Below are positions 28,475 to 39,185 of a stretch of 64,000 nt of DNA, in pieces. A program made the translations under genes and the position numbers. This stretch comes from Haloglycomyces albus DSM 45210. Lineage in GTDB: Bacteria > Actinomycetota > Actinomycetes > Mycobacteriales > Micromonosporaceae. The notes below the pieces were generated by a model that was not told the DNA's origin, ran no database searches, and was given only the letters and a program-made list of their open reading frames with translations. Each line of letters begins with the position of its first letter. Within the stretch, counting starts at the first letter, position 1. The DNA is taken from the NCBI RefSeq assembly GCF_000527155.1, contig NZ_AZUQ01000001.1, positions 186,001-250,000 on the forward strand. The letters are read 5' to 3'.

Positions 28475-28978
28475 TTAACGTTTTTTGAGCCAGTTGAGAG
28501 CCGAGCGGTGGTAGCCGACGGCGAATTCCATGGCGGCCGATGCTCCCGGGTCTTCCGTCGAGTATTCCTTGACGAGGCTACGGGCGTGCGACATCGCTTC
28601 TTGGTGCTGTTCGGTCGCGTCGTCGTAGAGCTCGGCACGGGCGTCGTCGGACATGGCGTCGGCGAAAACGGTCTTGAGGGCGATCGGGTCCCGGAGCAGG
28701 CCAATACGTGAGGGCTCGTTTAGCCAACGGGTGAAGGCCCGTTTTCCGGCTGCGGAAATGGTGTAGGGAACGGAGGCACGCGGCCCGGGCTTTCCGACCC
28801 GCACGTAGCCGGCCTCGGCCAGCGCGGGAAGCTCTCGGTACACTTGGCTTCGCGTCATGGTCCAAAACGGCCCGAGTCGTCGACTCGCTTCGGCCATGAG
28901 TTGGCCCCCGGTCATTGATCCTTCGTGCAACAGCCCCAAAAGTGCTGCGGACGTTGCGTTCAGTTCTTTTCCTGCCAT
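28475..28978 (-). CDS. PadR-family transcriptional regulator
   Basis: A 167-residue protein with an N-terminal winged helix (about 1-85) of the PadR type: LNATSAALLGLLHEGSMTGGQLM, the recognition-helix region SQVYRELPALAEAGYVRV, then the wing PYTISAAGKRAFTRWL. The C-terminal half (about 95-165) is a helical dimerisation domain as in the Vir-like group. I start at the ATG at 28978, which gives the family N-terminus; the frame extends to 29152 without conservation. It stands alone between prfB and a kinase gene, so its targets are unknown. Confidence 0.85.
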   Translation of the reverse strand: MAGKELNATSAALLGLLHEGSMTGGQLMAEASRRLGPFWTMTRSQVYRELPALAEAGYVRVGKPGPRASVPYTISAAGKRAFTRWLNEPSRIGLLRDPIALKTVFADAMSDDARAELYDDATEQHQEAMSHARSLVKEYSTEDPGASAAMEFAVGYHRSALNWLKKR

Positions 28979-29184
28979 GTGAGAGAGAATGCCACGTCCC
29001 TTCACATTTTGCAAGTGGACTGAGCCGATACGTCGATGTCTGCGACTAGCTTTTGGACTGTACTTTTTCCAAATTTGTTGGGACACAATAGATAATCTCG
29101 GACAGGACGTTGTGGACGGCGGGAGTTTCGAGAATTGCAATCCTGTCACCACCCGCGATCAGGTAGTCCAATGCGGAGCCCGGT

Positions 29185-30477
29185 TTAACCATGATTGCCG
29201 GGAAGTGGGCTTCCCAGGTGCTCTTCGCCGGGTACCTGATCCGTATCGTCCTCATTGTCCGGTTCTTCGCTCGGTTCAGGCTCGTCCGTCTCAAGAGGTT
29301 CTTCCGATTCGGACTCCCCAGGATCCTCGCCACCTTCCGGACCGTCGCTCGCCGGCTCGTCCGAGGAGGGCTGCGGCTCCCTCGGTGTTTCCGACTCCTC
29401 CTGGCTCGACGCCGGGTCCGGAGAGGACTCTTCCACCGAGACGGACGGCTGATCGTCCCCAGCGGTCTCCTCCGCGTCTCCGCGAGGGAAGAACAGCAAG
29501 GCACCCACCAGCGACAGTCCAACGGCGATTCCCGCTGCCAAGGTAACCGTCGCCGTGCGGGTGTGCCGTCCTCCGTCGGCAGGGGCGGCGACAGCGACCG
29601 GGGGTTGCGGCGGCGTCGGCTCCATCGCCGGGGCGAGCCGCCGATCGACGAGCCGGTAGTGGGTGACCGCTCCCGCCGCACGGGAAAGTCGCGGCGCTAC
29701 CGCACGCAGCCCTTGGGCGAACTGCGCCGCGCTGGGGCGTTCGTTCGGCCGCACGGTGAGCGCGGCGGCCAGTAGGTTCCACAGTTGCCCGTCGACGTCG
29801 ACGGGGCACGGAGGGATCTGATCGACGTGGCGGCGCAGGACGGTCTCGACGTCGCCTCCTCCGCGGTACGGATTACCTCCGCTCATGCACTCGAAGAGCA
29901 CCACGGCGAGCGCGTACACGTCGCTCGCACCGCTCACCGGCTGCCCGAGGGCTATTTCGGGGGCGGCGTATTCGGCGGTTCCGTGGGAGGGCGGGCGCGG
30001 GTCGTCGTGCGGGCGGACGGTACCGAAGTCGATCAACTTGGCCTGGTAGTCCTCCCCCAGCAGAATATTGCCGGGCTTGACGTCGCCGTGAATCAGGCCG
30101 GTGTCGTGCACGTGGGCGAGGGCTTGAGCGACGTCGGCGCAAAGCAGCGCGGCGGAGTGTGGGCTGAGCGGGCCGTCCTGACGTACCCGGTTTTTGAGGT
30201 CGCCGTTGGGCACATGTTCCAGCACCGTGGCGGCGATGTCGTCGGTGACGATGAAGTCTTTGACTTCGACGATGTTGGGGTGGGAGAGTTCGGCCAGAGC
30301 CTCGGCCTCGGCGAAGAAGGCCTCGACGCTGTCGGTTTCGGCGCGTAGCCGTGGGTGGAGGACCTTCACCGCCACCGGCTCTTCGGTAACCTGGTCGACT
30401 CCCTGCCAGACGGCTGCGGCTCCTCCGCCGGCGATCTCGGACTGTAGTTCGTAGCGTTGCGCGAGTATCCGGGTCAT
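29185..30477 (-). CDS. Transmembrane Ser/Thr protein kinase with acidic ectodomain
   Basis: A 430-residue Hanks-type kinase: glycine loop AGGGAAAVW (about 16-24), K38, HGDVKPGN (130-137) where canonical kinases have HRD, and DFG (150-152). A single membrane helix lies at about 308-330. The C-terminal about 100 residues are strongly acidic and proline-serine rich with no domain, so the outside part may be a spacer rather than a sensor. It faces a PP2C phosphatase gene divergently, a classic kinase/phosphatase pairing. HGD in place of HRD is seen in many active bacterial kinases. Confidence 0.87.
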   Translation of the reverse strand: MTRILAQRYELQSEIAGGGAAAVWQGVDQVTEEPVAVKVLHPRLRAETDSVEAFFAEAEALAELSHPNIVEVKDFIVTDDIAATVLEHVPNGDLKNRVRQDGPLSPHSAALLCADVAQALAHVHDTGLIHGDVKPGNILLGEDYQAKLIDFGTVRPHDDPRPPSHGTAEYAAPEIALGQPVSGASDVYALAVVLFECMSGGNPYRGGGDVETVLRRHVDQIPPCPVDVDGQLWNLLAAALTVRPNERPSAAQFAQGLRAVAPRLSRAAGAVTHYRLVDRRLAPAMEPTPPQPPVAVAAPADGGRHTRTATVTLAAGIAVGLSLVGALLFFPRGDAEETAGDDQPSVSVEESSPDPASSQEESETPREPQPSSDEPASDGPEGGEDPGESESEEPLETDEPEPSEEPDNEDDTDQVPGEEHLGSPLPGNHG

Positions 30478-30782
30478 CGTCTGTCCTCTTCCGCTGGGCT
30501 GAGTCTGCGTCCCAGCTTAGGCGCGCTCGAAAGCGTTATGGAGTACGGCGACGGGTTTTGGCACAAGTTCGGGATTCACGCTCCGGACCGATTCCACCGC
30601 CGGGTGCAATCAATGTAATTCGATGTCATCATGCGCCGTTTTACGCCTCGTATGGTCTGCTGCCCAGGTCAAAAGGCAGTCGGACATCATACACAAGTAT
30701 GACCGCTGTGACTCCGGGGCCGACTGCACTACACTGGCTTCCATGTCCCTCTATTCCGAGCAACAGGCTGTAGTGGTGCCTC
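30478..30782. other. Divergent intergenic region between kinase and PP2C genes
   Basis: About 305 bases with no supported gene. It must contain both promoters. No clear operator or hairpin is visible. Confidence 0.4.
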
Positions 30783-31592
30783 GTGTCTGATCTACGTTGG
30801 AATTATGGTGCCCGTACCGACGTAGGCGGAGTACGCGACCACAACGAGGACGCCTATCACGCCGGGAAGCGGCTCATAGCGGTCGCCGACGGCGTCGGAG
30901 GTGCGGCCGCAGGCGAAGTAGCGAGCGCATTGACCATCGGCGAGATCGCCCGTCTCGCCCGACACGATCCGGCGAACGCGGCGGCGCAGTTCAATGCCGC
31001 GATCGACAACGCCCGTTCCCAGATTCGGGATCATATCGAGAACAATCCCGAGTCGACCGGAATGGCCACGACGTTGACGGCCCTGTGGATCAAAGACGCC
31101 GAGGCGCACCTCGTTCACATCGGTGATTCCCGGGCCTACCTGCTCCGAGACGACGATTTCGTACAGATCACCACTGACGACTCCTATGTGCAGCATTTGC
31201 TGGACGAGGGTGCGATCACCAAAGCCGAAGCGGCCAAACATCCGTATCGTTCGGCGGTGACTCGGGTCATCCAGGCCAACGAGCTTCCGCACGCGTATTT
31301 CACCCGCCCGGTGCGGGAGGGCGATCGAGTCGTCGTGTGTTCGGACGGAGTGACCGACTACGTGTCCGAGGAGCTCCTCGAGAGCACCCTGCGCAATTGC
31401 GAGCTGCCCCAGGACGCGGCGGACGCGCTGGTAAAACACGCGTACACCGAGGGCGCGCCCGATAATGTCACCGCCGTGGTGGCCGATGTCGAATCGACCC
31501 CCTCACGGCTTGGGCGCCTACTGCTGGCCGCGGGAGCGACGCTGGGCATCGCCGCCGTCGTCGCCGTGGTGTGGTTTTTGCTTCGCGGTTGA
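30783..31592 (+). CDS. PP2C-family Ser/Thr protein phosphatase, membrane-anchored
   Basis: A 269-residue PPM phosphatase. Metal-binding motifs are present: RDHNEDAY (about 18-25), VADGVGG (34-40), GDSRAYL, SDGVTDYV, and the final DNVTAVV. A membrane helix at the C-terminus (about 246-266) tethers it, with the catalytic domain inside the cell. It would reverse phosphorylation by the kinase encoded divergently next door. It begins with GTG at 30783. Confidence 0.9.
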   Translation: MSDLRWNYGARTDVGGVRDHNEDAYHAGKRLIAVADGVGGAAAGEVASALTIGEIARLARHDPANAAAQFNAAIDNARSQIRDHIENNPESTGMATTLTALWIKDAEAHLVHIGDSRAYLLRDDDFVQITTDDSYVQHLLDEGAITKAEAAKHPYRSAVTRVIQANELPHAYFTRPVREGDRVVVCSDGVTDYVSEELLESTLRNCELPQDAADALVKHAYTEGAPDNVTAVVADVESTPSRLGRLLLAAGATLGIAAVVAVVWFLLRG

Positions 31593-31600
31593 CCAAGGAC

Positions 31601-31636
31601 GTCGGTCGGGACCGTCTCCACACGATCCCGACCGAC
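31601..31636. terminator. Bidirectional terminator between PP2C and peptide transporter genes
   Basis: A perfect 11-base inverted repeat (31601-31611 with 31626-31636) lies between two converging genes. Confidence 0.75.
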
Positions 31637-31642
31637 GACTTA

Positions 31643-33136
31643 TCAGCGCATGAGGCGTTCCAGTTTAGGAGTCATCACCGCCAGGGCCGCTCCCGCGATC
31701 AGGGCGCAGAACCCGAGGGCGTAGAAGAAGCCGACCTCACCGAACCGGGGTTCCATCCACCCGTACAGCAGTCCACCGAGCGGTGAACCGACCGCGAGCG
31801 AGAGGTACCACAGGCCCATCATCTGTCCCTGCAGCTTCTGGGGAGCCAGTTGCTGGGTGACGCTCAGGCCAACCGGCGACAGGGACAGTTCGCCCCACAC
31901 GATCAGCAGGAACACCAGAACCATCCATGCCAGGCCGATGGTCTCGCCGTCCGTGATTCCGCCCTTGAGCCAGCCCAGGACGAGGTAGGGAACGGCGATG
32001 AGGAACAGCGCGGCGGTGAATTTACGGACGGCGGTGAAGCCGCTGCCCAGCTTGACCCAGAGAGCCGCGAATACCGGGGAGAACGCCAGAATGAAGATGG
32101 TGCTCATATTGGTCACCACACCGGCGGGCAGTTCGAGGCCGAACAGGACCCGGTCGACCGACTCGTCGACGAACACCATCACCGAACTGAAGATCTGGAA
32201 GTAGAGCATCCAGAACACCACCGACGCCAGGAACAGGCCGATGTAGGTGTACATGCCCGAACGTTCGGAGGCGCTGACGTCGCCGGCCTGCCGGAAGATG
32301 GTCACGAAGTACCATACGGCGATGGCGAGCGCCGCGAACGTAATGATGTTGGGCAACCATGACGGGTCAAAGGTTCCGCTGGCAACCCAGAGCCCGAACA
32401 GCGCGGCCACGACGGCCACGACGATTCCGACGAGGCGGCCGTATTTCGACTTCTCTTCCGACGACAGCGGACGTGTCGGAGCGGTGCCCGCGTTTTCGAG
32501 CTTGTTCCAGCCGAGCCAGTACCAGATCAACCCCACGGCCATTCCGATGGCGGCGGCGCTGAAGCCCAGGTGCCAACGCGTATCGCCCGCTAGGAACGGC
32601 GTCACGGTCTGTCCCAGGAAGGCACCCAGGTTGATGCCCATGTAGAAGATGGAGAATCCGGCGTCGCGTCGGGAGGTGCCCTCTCCGTCGTAGAGTTTGC
32701 CCACCATGGTGGAAATGTTGGGTTTCAACATTCCGGACCCGGCCACGATGAGGGCCAGACCCAGGAAGATGAATACCCCCGAGCTGACGGGCACGGCCAT
32801 GGAGATATGGCCGAACATAATAATGACCCCGCCGATGAACACCGATTTGCGGGCGCCGAAGACGCGGTCGGCGAGCCAACCGCCCGGCAGGGAGGTCAGG
32901 TATACCAGCCCGGAGTAGATCGAGGATACGGCGACCGCGTCGGCCGTATCCATTCCCAGGCCGTTGCTGGCTATATCCGCTCCGAGGAACAGAACCAGGA
33001 TTCCCGACAGACCGTAGAAGCTGAAGCGCTCCCACATTTCTGTTCCGAAGAGTACAGCGAGACCTTGTGGGTGGCCGAAGAATTTCTTCTCGCTGCGCAC
33101 TTCGTTGAGCTCAGATTGTGTCACGATACTCCTCAT
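31643..33136 (-). CDS. POT-family proton-coupled oligopeptide transporter
   Basis: A 497-residue major facilitator protein with about 14 membrane helices. The POT signature ExxERFxYYG appears as EMWERFSFYG (33-42), whose glutamate and arginine couple protons, and the family segment GTSRRDAGFSIFYMGINLGAFLGQ includes the conserved FYxxINxG motif. It imports di- and tripeptides driven by protons. It stands alone on the minus strand with its own upstream gap of 290 bases. Confidence 0.92.
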   Translation of the reverse strand: MRSIVTQSELNEVRSEKKFFGHPQGLAVLFGTEMWERFSFYGLSGILVLFLGADIASNGLGMDTADAVAVSSIYSGLVYLTSLPGGWLADRVFGARKSVFIGGVIIMFGHISMAVPVSSGVFIFLGLALIVAGSGMLKPNISTMVGKLYDGEGTSRRDAGFSIFYMGINLGAFLGQTVTPFLAGDTRWHLGFSAAAIGMAVGLIWYWLGWNKLENAGTAPTRPLSSEEKSKYGRLVGIVVAVVAALFGLWVASGTFDPSWLPNIITFAALAIAVWYFVTIFRQAGDVSASERSGMYTYIGLFLASVVFWMLYFQIFSSVMVFVDESVDRVLFGLELPAGVVTNMSTIFILAFSPVFAALWVKLGSGFTAVRKFTAALFLIAVPYLVLGWLKGGITDGETIGLAWMVLVFLLIVWGELSLSPVGLSVTQQLAPQKLQGQMMGLWYLSLAVGSPLGGLLYGWMEPRFGEVGFFYALGFCALIAGAALAVMTPKLERLMR

Positions 33137-33270
33137 AGAACGGGGGCCGAGTTGGGTATCCGCGACGCTGAGCGCCGTTTATCGGTCAGTCTCGTCCCGA
33201 GCGCGGCTCGACCATCCCCACATGACGGCCGCGCTTCAGGGATTCGGATACTCGTCGACCCCGTATGTTC

Positions 33271-33289
33271 GCCCAGTTGTCGACTGGGC
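33271..33289 (-). terminator. Hairpin after the ppx gene
   Basis: GCCCAGT (33271-33277) pairs with ACTGGGC (33283-33289) around a five-base loop in the gap after ppx. The rest of 33137-33427 holds the transporter's promoter region and no supported gene. Confidence 0.5.
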
Positions 33290-33427
33290 ACATCCACACA
33301 TCGTGCGCCGTCGGTGTGGACTAAGTGAATATAGCTCGACAATCGTGTTAAGTTTTCCTCACCAAAAGTGAGGTCGCGGTCACGTAACCAAGTACACAGG
33401 AACGTTTCTTTCCAGTTCATAATGCGT

Positions 33428-34357
33428 TCATGGCCTCTGAGCGGCTGAGATCGTGATCCCATCCAGAATGTCGTGCTCGCTGACGAGCATGGTCGCCAGA
33501 CCGGCGCGCTCCATAATGGTCCGAAGGATGAGTGCTCCACCCACGATGACGTCCGCCCGCCCCGGGTGCATGACCCCCAGCGCCGACCGCGCGGACACGT
33601 CCATCGCCGCCAACTCCTGCGTGACCTCCTCCACCTGGGAATAGCTCAAACGGGTGCCGTCGATGACGGCCGGGTCGTAGCGATCCAGTCCGAGCGCCAC
33701 TCCGGCCAGGGTCGTGGCCGTGCCCGCCACGGCTACGAAGTCGTCGGGGCCGTGGTCGGTGGACACCTCCGCAAGCGCCTCGTCCACCGCGGTGGAGATG
33801 TCCAGGAGCGCCGCGTCCAATTCCGCCGAGCTGGGCGGATCGGTGCGGAAGTGCCGTTCGGTCATGCGCACACAGCCGATCTGGACCGATCGCGAGGCGA
33901 TGACGTCCTCGCCTTCCCCGAGTACGAACTCGGTCGATCCTCCCCCGGTATCGACCAGCAGCCGGGGCGCGTCGGTCGGCGGCAATCGGGACATCGCCCC
34001 GGTATAGGAGAGTTCGGCCTCTTCCCCGCCGCTGATGACCTCGGGTTTGATACCGATCGTGGATTCGACGAGCGCGGTGAACTCCGCGGAGTTGGACGCG
34101 TCGCGTGTCGCGGAGGTCGCCACCATTCGGACGGCTTCCACGCCATGGTCGGACATGTCGGCGGCGTAGGATTCCAAGGCCCGACGGGTGCGTTCCAATG
34201 CCGCCGGGGACAGACGTCCGGTCTCGTCGACCCCTTCGCCCAGGCGAACAACCTCCATGCGCCGCACGACGTCCTGGGCCACGCCGTCCTCGTCCACATC
34301 GGCGATCAGCAGACGGATCGAATTCGTTCCACAGTCGATTCCCGCTACCCGTGACAT
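33428..34357 (-). CDS. Ppx/GppA-family phosphatase (exopolyphosphatase)
   Basis: A 309-residue actin-like ATPase-fold hydrolase that degrades polyphosphate or pppGpp. Phosphate-binding loops are seen as AGIDCGTNSIRLLIAD (5-20) and LLVDTGGGSTEFVLG (about 134-148), and ISGGEEAELSYTGA carries the catalytic glutamate region. The length fits the short actinobacterial Ppx1 type without the helical C-terminal domains. It follows DUF501 directly, and with DUF501 and divIC forms the conserved eno-divIC-DUF501-ppx order. Confidence 0.9.
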   Translation of the reverse strand: MSRVAGIDCGTNSIRLLIADVDEDGVAQDVVRRMEVVRLGEGVDETGRLSPAALERTRRALESYAADMSDHGVEAVRMVATSATRDASNSAEFTALVESTIGIKPEVISGGEEAELSYTGAMSRLPPTDAPRLLVDTGGGSTEFVLGEGEDVIASRSVQIGCVRMTERHFRTDPPSSAELDAALLDISTAVDEALAEVSTDHGPDDFVAVAGTATTLAGVALGLDRYDPAVIDGTRLSYSQVEEVTQELAAMDVSARSALGVMHPGRADVIVGGALILRTIMERAGLATMLVSEHDILDGITISAAQRP

Positions 34358-34927
34358 CTATTCCTCCTCATGAACGTCAGCGGCGCACTCGTCCGCGCAG
34401 GACACCGTCTTCCACCAGTGCGGCAGCATCTCCAATGCCTCGTCCCCCAGTGGATTCGCGCCGGGACCCGCCGCCAGCGAATGTCCGACCAACGCGTGCA
34501 GGCACTTCACTCGTTCCGGCATCCCTCCGGCCGTGACGCCGTCGATTTCGGGGACGTGCCCCAGGCGGTCCCGTCGCCGCAGATAGTCCTCATGAGCAGC
34601 GGTGTAGGCGGCCGCGAGTTCGGGGTCGTCGGCCAGTCGGGCGTTCATGTCCTTCATGACTCCCCCGCCCTCCAGACGACCGATCGCGGACGCGGCCTTG
34701 GGGCAGGTCAGGTAGTAGGTCGTGGGGAACGGGGTTCCGTCGTCCAGCCGAGGTTTGGTTTCCACCACCGCCGGCTGGCCACAGGGGCAGCGCCAGGCGA
34801 CGGCGTTCACGCTGCGGATGGGGCGGCCGAGCTGACGGCTGACCGCGGCTTCATCGTCGGCGGTCGGCGTTTGCGGGTCCGTGGGCGCGAAATCGTCGCG
34901 CTGCGAGCGTTGCGATGGGGAAGTCAA
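34358..34927 (-). CDS. DUF501 family protein
   Basis: A 189-residue actinobacterial protein of unknown function. Family features include VSRQLGRPIRSVNAVAWRCPCG (about 29-50), TYYLTCPKA, and MPERVKCLHALVGHSLA with the conserved histidines (about 136-151); cysteines in CPCG and CP may bind metal. It lies in the fixed order eno - divIC - DUF501 - ppx, with its start overlapping the end of divIC and its stop adjacent to the ppx start. The first about 28 residues are variable. Confidence 0.88.
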   Translation of the reverse strand: MTSPSQRSQRDDFAPTDPQTPTADDEAAVSRQLGRPIRSVNAVAWRCPCGQPAVVETKPRLDDGTPFPTTYYLTCPKAASAIGRLEGGGVMKDMNARLADDPELAAAYTAAHEDYLRRRDRLGHVPEIDGVTAGGMPERVKCLHALVGHSLAAGPGANPLGDEALEMLPHWWKTVSCADECAADVHEEE

Positions 34928-35445
34928 TCGTCTGCATCCTCAGGTTCGTTGGAGTCGGCGTCGTCAAAGGTATCCAATAGGTCGTCGAACCACTCTTTTT
35001 CGGGGCCCGTGTCACTATCGGGATCGGGCAAATTCTCGTTGTCGTCTTCCCCTAGGACCTTGACGAGTTCCTCGCCCGGCTCGACCAGTCCAAGGCGCTC
35101 TCGGATTTGGGCGGCGACGTATTCATCGTCGTTCCACTTCGCCCGTTCCTTCTCCAGGTCGGCGATCGATTCGATCTGCCGGGCCCGTTCCTGTTCCAGG
35201 TTGTTGATCTCAATGCGTTGTTCCACGAAGGTACGCAAGGGATAGGCGTAGGCGAGCGCGAGGAGGGACAGCACGAGTGCGAGCACGGCGGCTCGGCGTG
35301 ACATCCGACGCGGCGGTCGGACACGACGACGCTGCACGGCCGGTACCGTTCCGGTCGTGGTCTTGCGTTGTCTACCTGTGCGGCTGCGGCCGGGACCGGA
35401 TCCACCCCGGCCGGCCCCCGGGCGCGAAGGACGTCGAGAACTCAC
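34924..35445 (-). CDS. Septum formation initiator family protein (DivIC/FtsB-like)
   Basis: A 173-residue bitopic membrane protein: a basic, glycine-rich cytoplasmic tail (1-50), a membrane helix (about 52-70), then a short coiled coil (IEINNLEQERARQIESIADLEKE) and the family's RERLGLVEPGEEL element. The C-terminal about 45 residues are very acidic. FtsB/DivIC links FtsL and FtsQ in the divisome. I start at the GTG at 35445, which gives a basic N-terminus typical of actinobacteria; the frame continues to 35595 without support. It overlaps DUF501 by four bases and lies downstream of eno. Confidence 0.85.
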   Translation of the reverse strand: MSSRRPSRPGAGRGGSGPGRSRTGRQRKTTTGTVPAVQRRRVRPPRRMSRRAAVLALVLSLLALAYAYPLRTFVEQRIEINNLEQERARQIESIADLEKERAKWNDDEYVAAQIRERLGLVEPGEELVKVLGEDDNENLPDPDSDTGPEKEWFDDLLDTFDDADSNEPEDADD

Positions 35446-35554
35446 ACTGAGAAGTCTAATGGCTTCGTTACGAGCGGGTTGAAGCCTCCTCAAAGTCGGG
35501 TCCCCACAATCCGGTCGGTGGACCCGGGACGCGGCCGAGGAGACGACGAGAGCT

Positions 35555-35601
35555 AAAAGCGTGTCCCGGTTGGACATTGCTTCGGCACTGTCCAACCGGG
35601 A
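35555..35601 (-). terminator. Terminator after eno
   Basis: A perfect 13-base inverted repeat (35564-35576 with 35589-35601) starts 12 bases past the eno stop, and on the minus strand is followed by CACGCTTTTAG. It implies partial or full separation of eno from divIC. Confidence 0.75.
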
Positions 35602-35612
35602 TTAAAACGACG

Positions 35613-37215
<1,603 letters not shown>

Positions 37216-37830
37216 GTGAAAACCCGTATCCCCGCCATGCTCTGTTGGCTGGCGACTCCGCTCGTACTGGCCGGATGTCTCTTTAGCGCCGATCAGGGCG
37301 GCTCCGAATCCCGCGTCATTCTGTCGGAGATCGCCTCCCGACTCGATTCCGACGAGATCGGTTCCTACACCGCGACCTACCGTCTCCAGGACGGCAGCGA
37401 ATTGACCGTGTCGATCGACCCCGACATGGGGCGGGCGGCCGTCGTTCGGGACGACCAGGCCTCGCTCTGGACGCGGGAGGACAATTCGGAATCGCTGCGG
37501 CTGTGGCTGAAGGTGGAGCTGCACAATATTCTCCCGACGGGTCGTTCCGTGCAAACCTGGTTGGAAGCGGCGACGACCGACGACAAGGCGAAGGTGGAAT
37601 TCGACGACGTCACCCTGGCGGGCGAGCGTTCCGATTGCATCCACATCCAGGGTGCCACCGACTCCGAGGTGGAGAACTTCAACGTCTGCGTCACCGCCAT
37701 CGGTGTCATCACCCGAGTGGACGCTCGGACCCCGCAGGGACAGTACAGCGCGACCCTGGTCGACTACCGCGACGGAGTCGGCGAGGAGTGGTTCCGTGAG
37801 CTGGAGGAAGACCCGGACACGCAGCGCTGA
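37216..37830 (+). CDS. Putative secreted lipoprotein
   Basis: A 204-residue protein with a lipoprotein signal: basic start, hydrophobic stretch and lipobox LVLAGC (cysteine near residue 19). The mature part has two further cysteines (in SDCIH and NVCVT), probably a disulfide, and no recognised family; its size and spacing recall actinobacterial LppX/LprG-like or LpqN-like lipoproteins, but I would not claim this. The GTG at 37216 has GGAGA upstream (37204-37208). It lies between eno and tRNA-Glu, apparently alone. Confidence 0.75.
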   Translation: MKTRIPAMLCWLATPLVLAGCLFSADQGGSESRVILSEIASRLDSDEIGSYTATYRLQDGSELTVSIDPDMGRAAVVRDDQASLWTREDNSESLRLWLKVELHNILPTGRSVQTWLEAATTDDKAKVEFDDVTLAGERSDCIHIQGATDSEVENFNVCVTAIGVITRVDARTPQGQYSATLVDYRDGVGEEWFRELEEDPDTQR

Positions 37831-37928
37831 ACGTGTCCCACAGCATAAGTGGGAGTCCGCGAAAACGGCTCGTGGTGGATCAGGTAGAGTAGTAGTCGTT
37901 CGCGAGGCGAAAGCGCGAACACAGGCTT

Positions 37929-38001
37929 GCTCCCGTCGTCTAGGGGCCTAGGACGCCGCCCTCTCAAGGCGGAAACGGCGGTTCGAATCCGCTCGGGAGT
38001 A
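37929..38001 (+). tRNA. tRNA-Glu (anticodon CTC)
   Basis: A 73-base cloverleaf: acceptor GCTCCCG with CGGGAGT, anticodon stem CCGCC/GGCGG enclosing CTCTCAA, and T-arm GGCGGTTCGAATCCGC. The anticodon CTC reads GAG. The 3' CCA is not encoded (ACA follows). It is the left border of a small accessory stretch with a kinase-like gene and TnpB. Confidence 0.95.
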
Positions 38002-38013
38002 CAAATAAGTGAC

Positions 38014-38040
38014 GAGGCCAGCTAGTTTGTAGCTGGCCTC
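38014..38040 (+). terminator. Terminator after tRNA-Glu
   Basis: A perfect 11-base inverted repeat (38014-38024 with 38030-38040) around GTTTG, 12 bases beyond the tRNA. It may serve both strands, as the small ORF ending at 38039 abuts it. Confidence 0.75.
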
Positions 38041-38239
38041 AAGTCGTATCATCGGGCCTCCCAGTACGCCGTGCCGATTCGAACCAGTTGTCCTTGTCGC
38101 AGACGGTGAAAATGAGTTTCGCCCGGTGGAATCTCGTGTCCAGGTGGGGGAACAACAGCGCGACAGGCACGTCCGTCGCGGCGTCAGACTCGTCATTCCG
38201 GTATTGGACGATCCGATGCCGGAATGCCTTAGACACCAC
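38039..38239 (-). CDS. Small ORF overlapping the end of the kinase-like gene
   Basis: A 66-residue frame with GTG at 38239 (or 38236), overlapping the last codons of the kinase-like gene and preceded by GAGGGG, so it could be translated by coupling. The sequence (VPVALLFPHLDTRFHRAKLIF in the middle) looks protein-like but matches no family I know. It ends at the tRNA-Glu terminator. Whether it is expressed is uncertain. Confidence 0.35.
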   Translation of the reverse strand: MVSKAFRHRIVQYRNDESDAATDVPVALLFPHLDTRFHRAKLIFTVCDKDNWFESARRTGRPDDTT

Positions 38240-39125
38240 CGCCCCTCATCGCCTGGAGGGTCTCCAGAATGGCCGGCATATCCGGTGTCCTGTCGGATTG
38301 ATCCGTCCGGACCGCTCTTTGAACCAGCGACGCGATGCCAGGGGCTTTCTGTTCGATCGAACAGGGAATACCACGTTGGAGACCTCCTGCCACCGCCGCG
38401 CATTTCTCCGCGAAGGCGGCTCCTTCCGGATACGGAGTCAAGGTCTGCCCCGTCAACAGGAAGTAGGCGACGGCCCCAAAGGAATACACTTCCGACCGTT
38501 CCGTTGGAACAAGATCACGCGACCGCTCCGGCATGCGGGCCGCGATCTCCGGAGCGACGTAGTGGACCAGTGCGCCGCCGTAGTCATCGTTCCCGCCGAT
38601 GGCGACGGAGACGTCGAAGTCTATAAGCTGTAGACGACCGTCGAAGTCCCGCACGAAGTGCACAGGTTGGAGATCACCGTGCAGATATCCTCGCTCGTGC
38701 AGATCTTTTACCGCCGACGCCATGTCGATGAGGGTATCCAGGAGCCGGTCAAGACCGAATTCTCCGACCTCTTCGCGTCGAAGGCCGTCCGTTTCATCCC
38801 AGACAGTCGTGTCCCCGATCCACGGCTGGACAGACCACGCTTCGGTTTCATCGAAATGGGATGCCAGCAGCCGAGTTCCTCCTCCCCAAGGAAGTTGGTC
38901 GAGAACCCGTGCTTCCCGCCGCAGGCCCTCATATCGGATCGTGGAACGCTGAACGTCGTCGGTGACGGTTACGTGCTTTAGAAGGTAACGGTGCTTCTCC
39001 CCTTCCAATCTGCGTACCGTTCCAATCCTCGACGTGATCGGCTGGCCGAATGTCACTGTGGGGTCCGTCTGCCGGAACGTATCGCGGATGATGCGTTCGG
39101 TCTCGGTGGTCAATGGTTCTGCCAT
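38229..39125 (-). CDS. Protein kinase-like protein, soluble
   Basis: A 298-residue protein with a kinase fold but no membrane segment. The catalytic-loop equivalent is HGDLQPVHF (about 149-157), the metal site is LIDFDVS (DFD for DFG), and APE is seen as YVAPEIAARM. The glycine loop is degenerate (TSRIGTVRRLEGEKHRYLLKH, with K50 as the likely ATP lysine). It could be an active atypical kinase or a phosphotransferase of small molecules. It lies between tRNA-Glu and tnpB in an accessory segment, with a small ORF coupled to its end. Confidence 0.72.
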   Translation of the reverse strand: MAEPLTTETERIIRDTFRQTDPTVTFGQPITSRIGTVRRLEGEKHRYLLKHVTVTDDVQRSTIRYEGLRREARVLDQLPWGGGTRLLASHFDETEAWSVQPWIGDTTVWDETDGLRREEVGEFGLDRLLDTLIDMASAVKDLHERGYLHGDLQPVHFVRDFDGRLQLIDFDVSVAIGGNDDYGGALVHYVAPEIAARMPERSRDLVPTERSEVYSFGAVAYFLLTGQTLTPYPEGAAFAEKCAAVAGGLQRGIPCSIEQKAPGIASLVQRAVRTDQSDRTPDMPAILETLQAMRGGGV

Positions 39126-39185
39126 GGTGCACTCCGTCTATGAAAGAGCAGCCGGAAGGCCGGCGCGGCTTGCCAGAATGTACTG

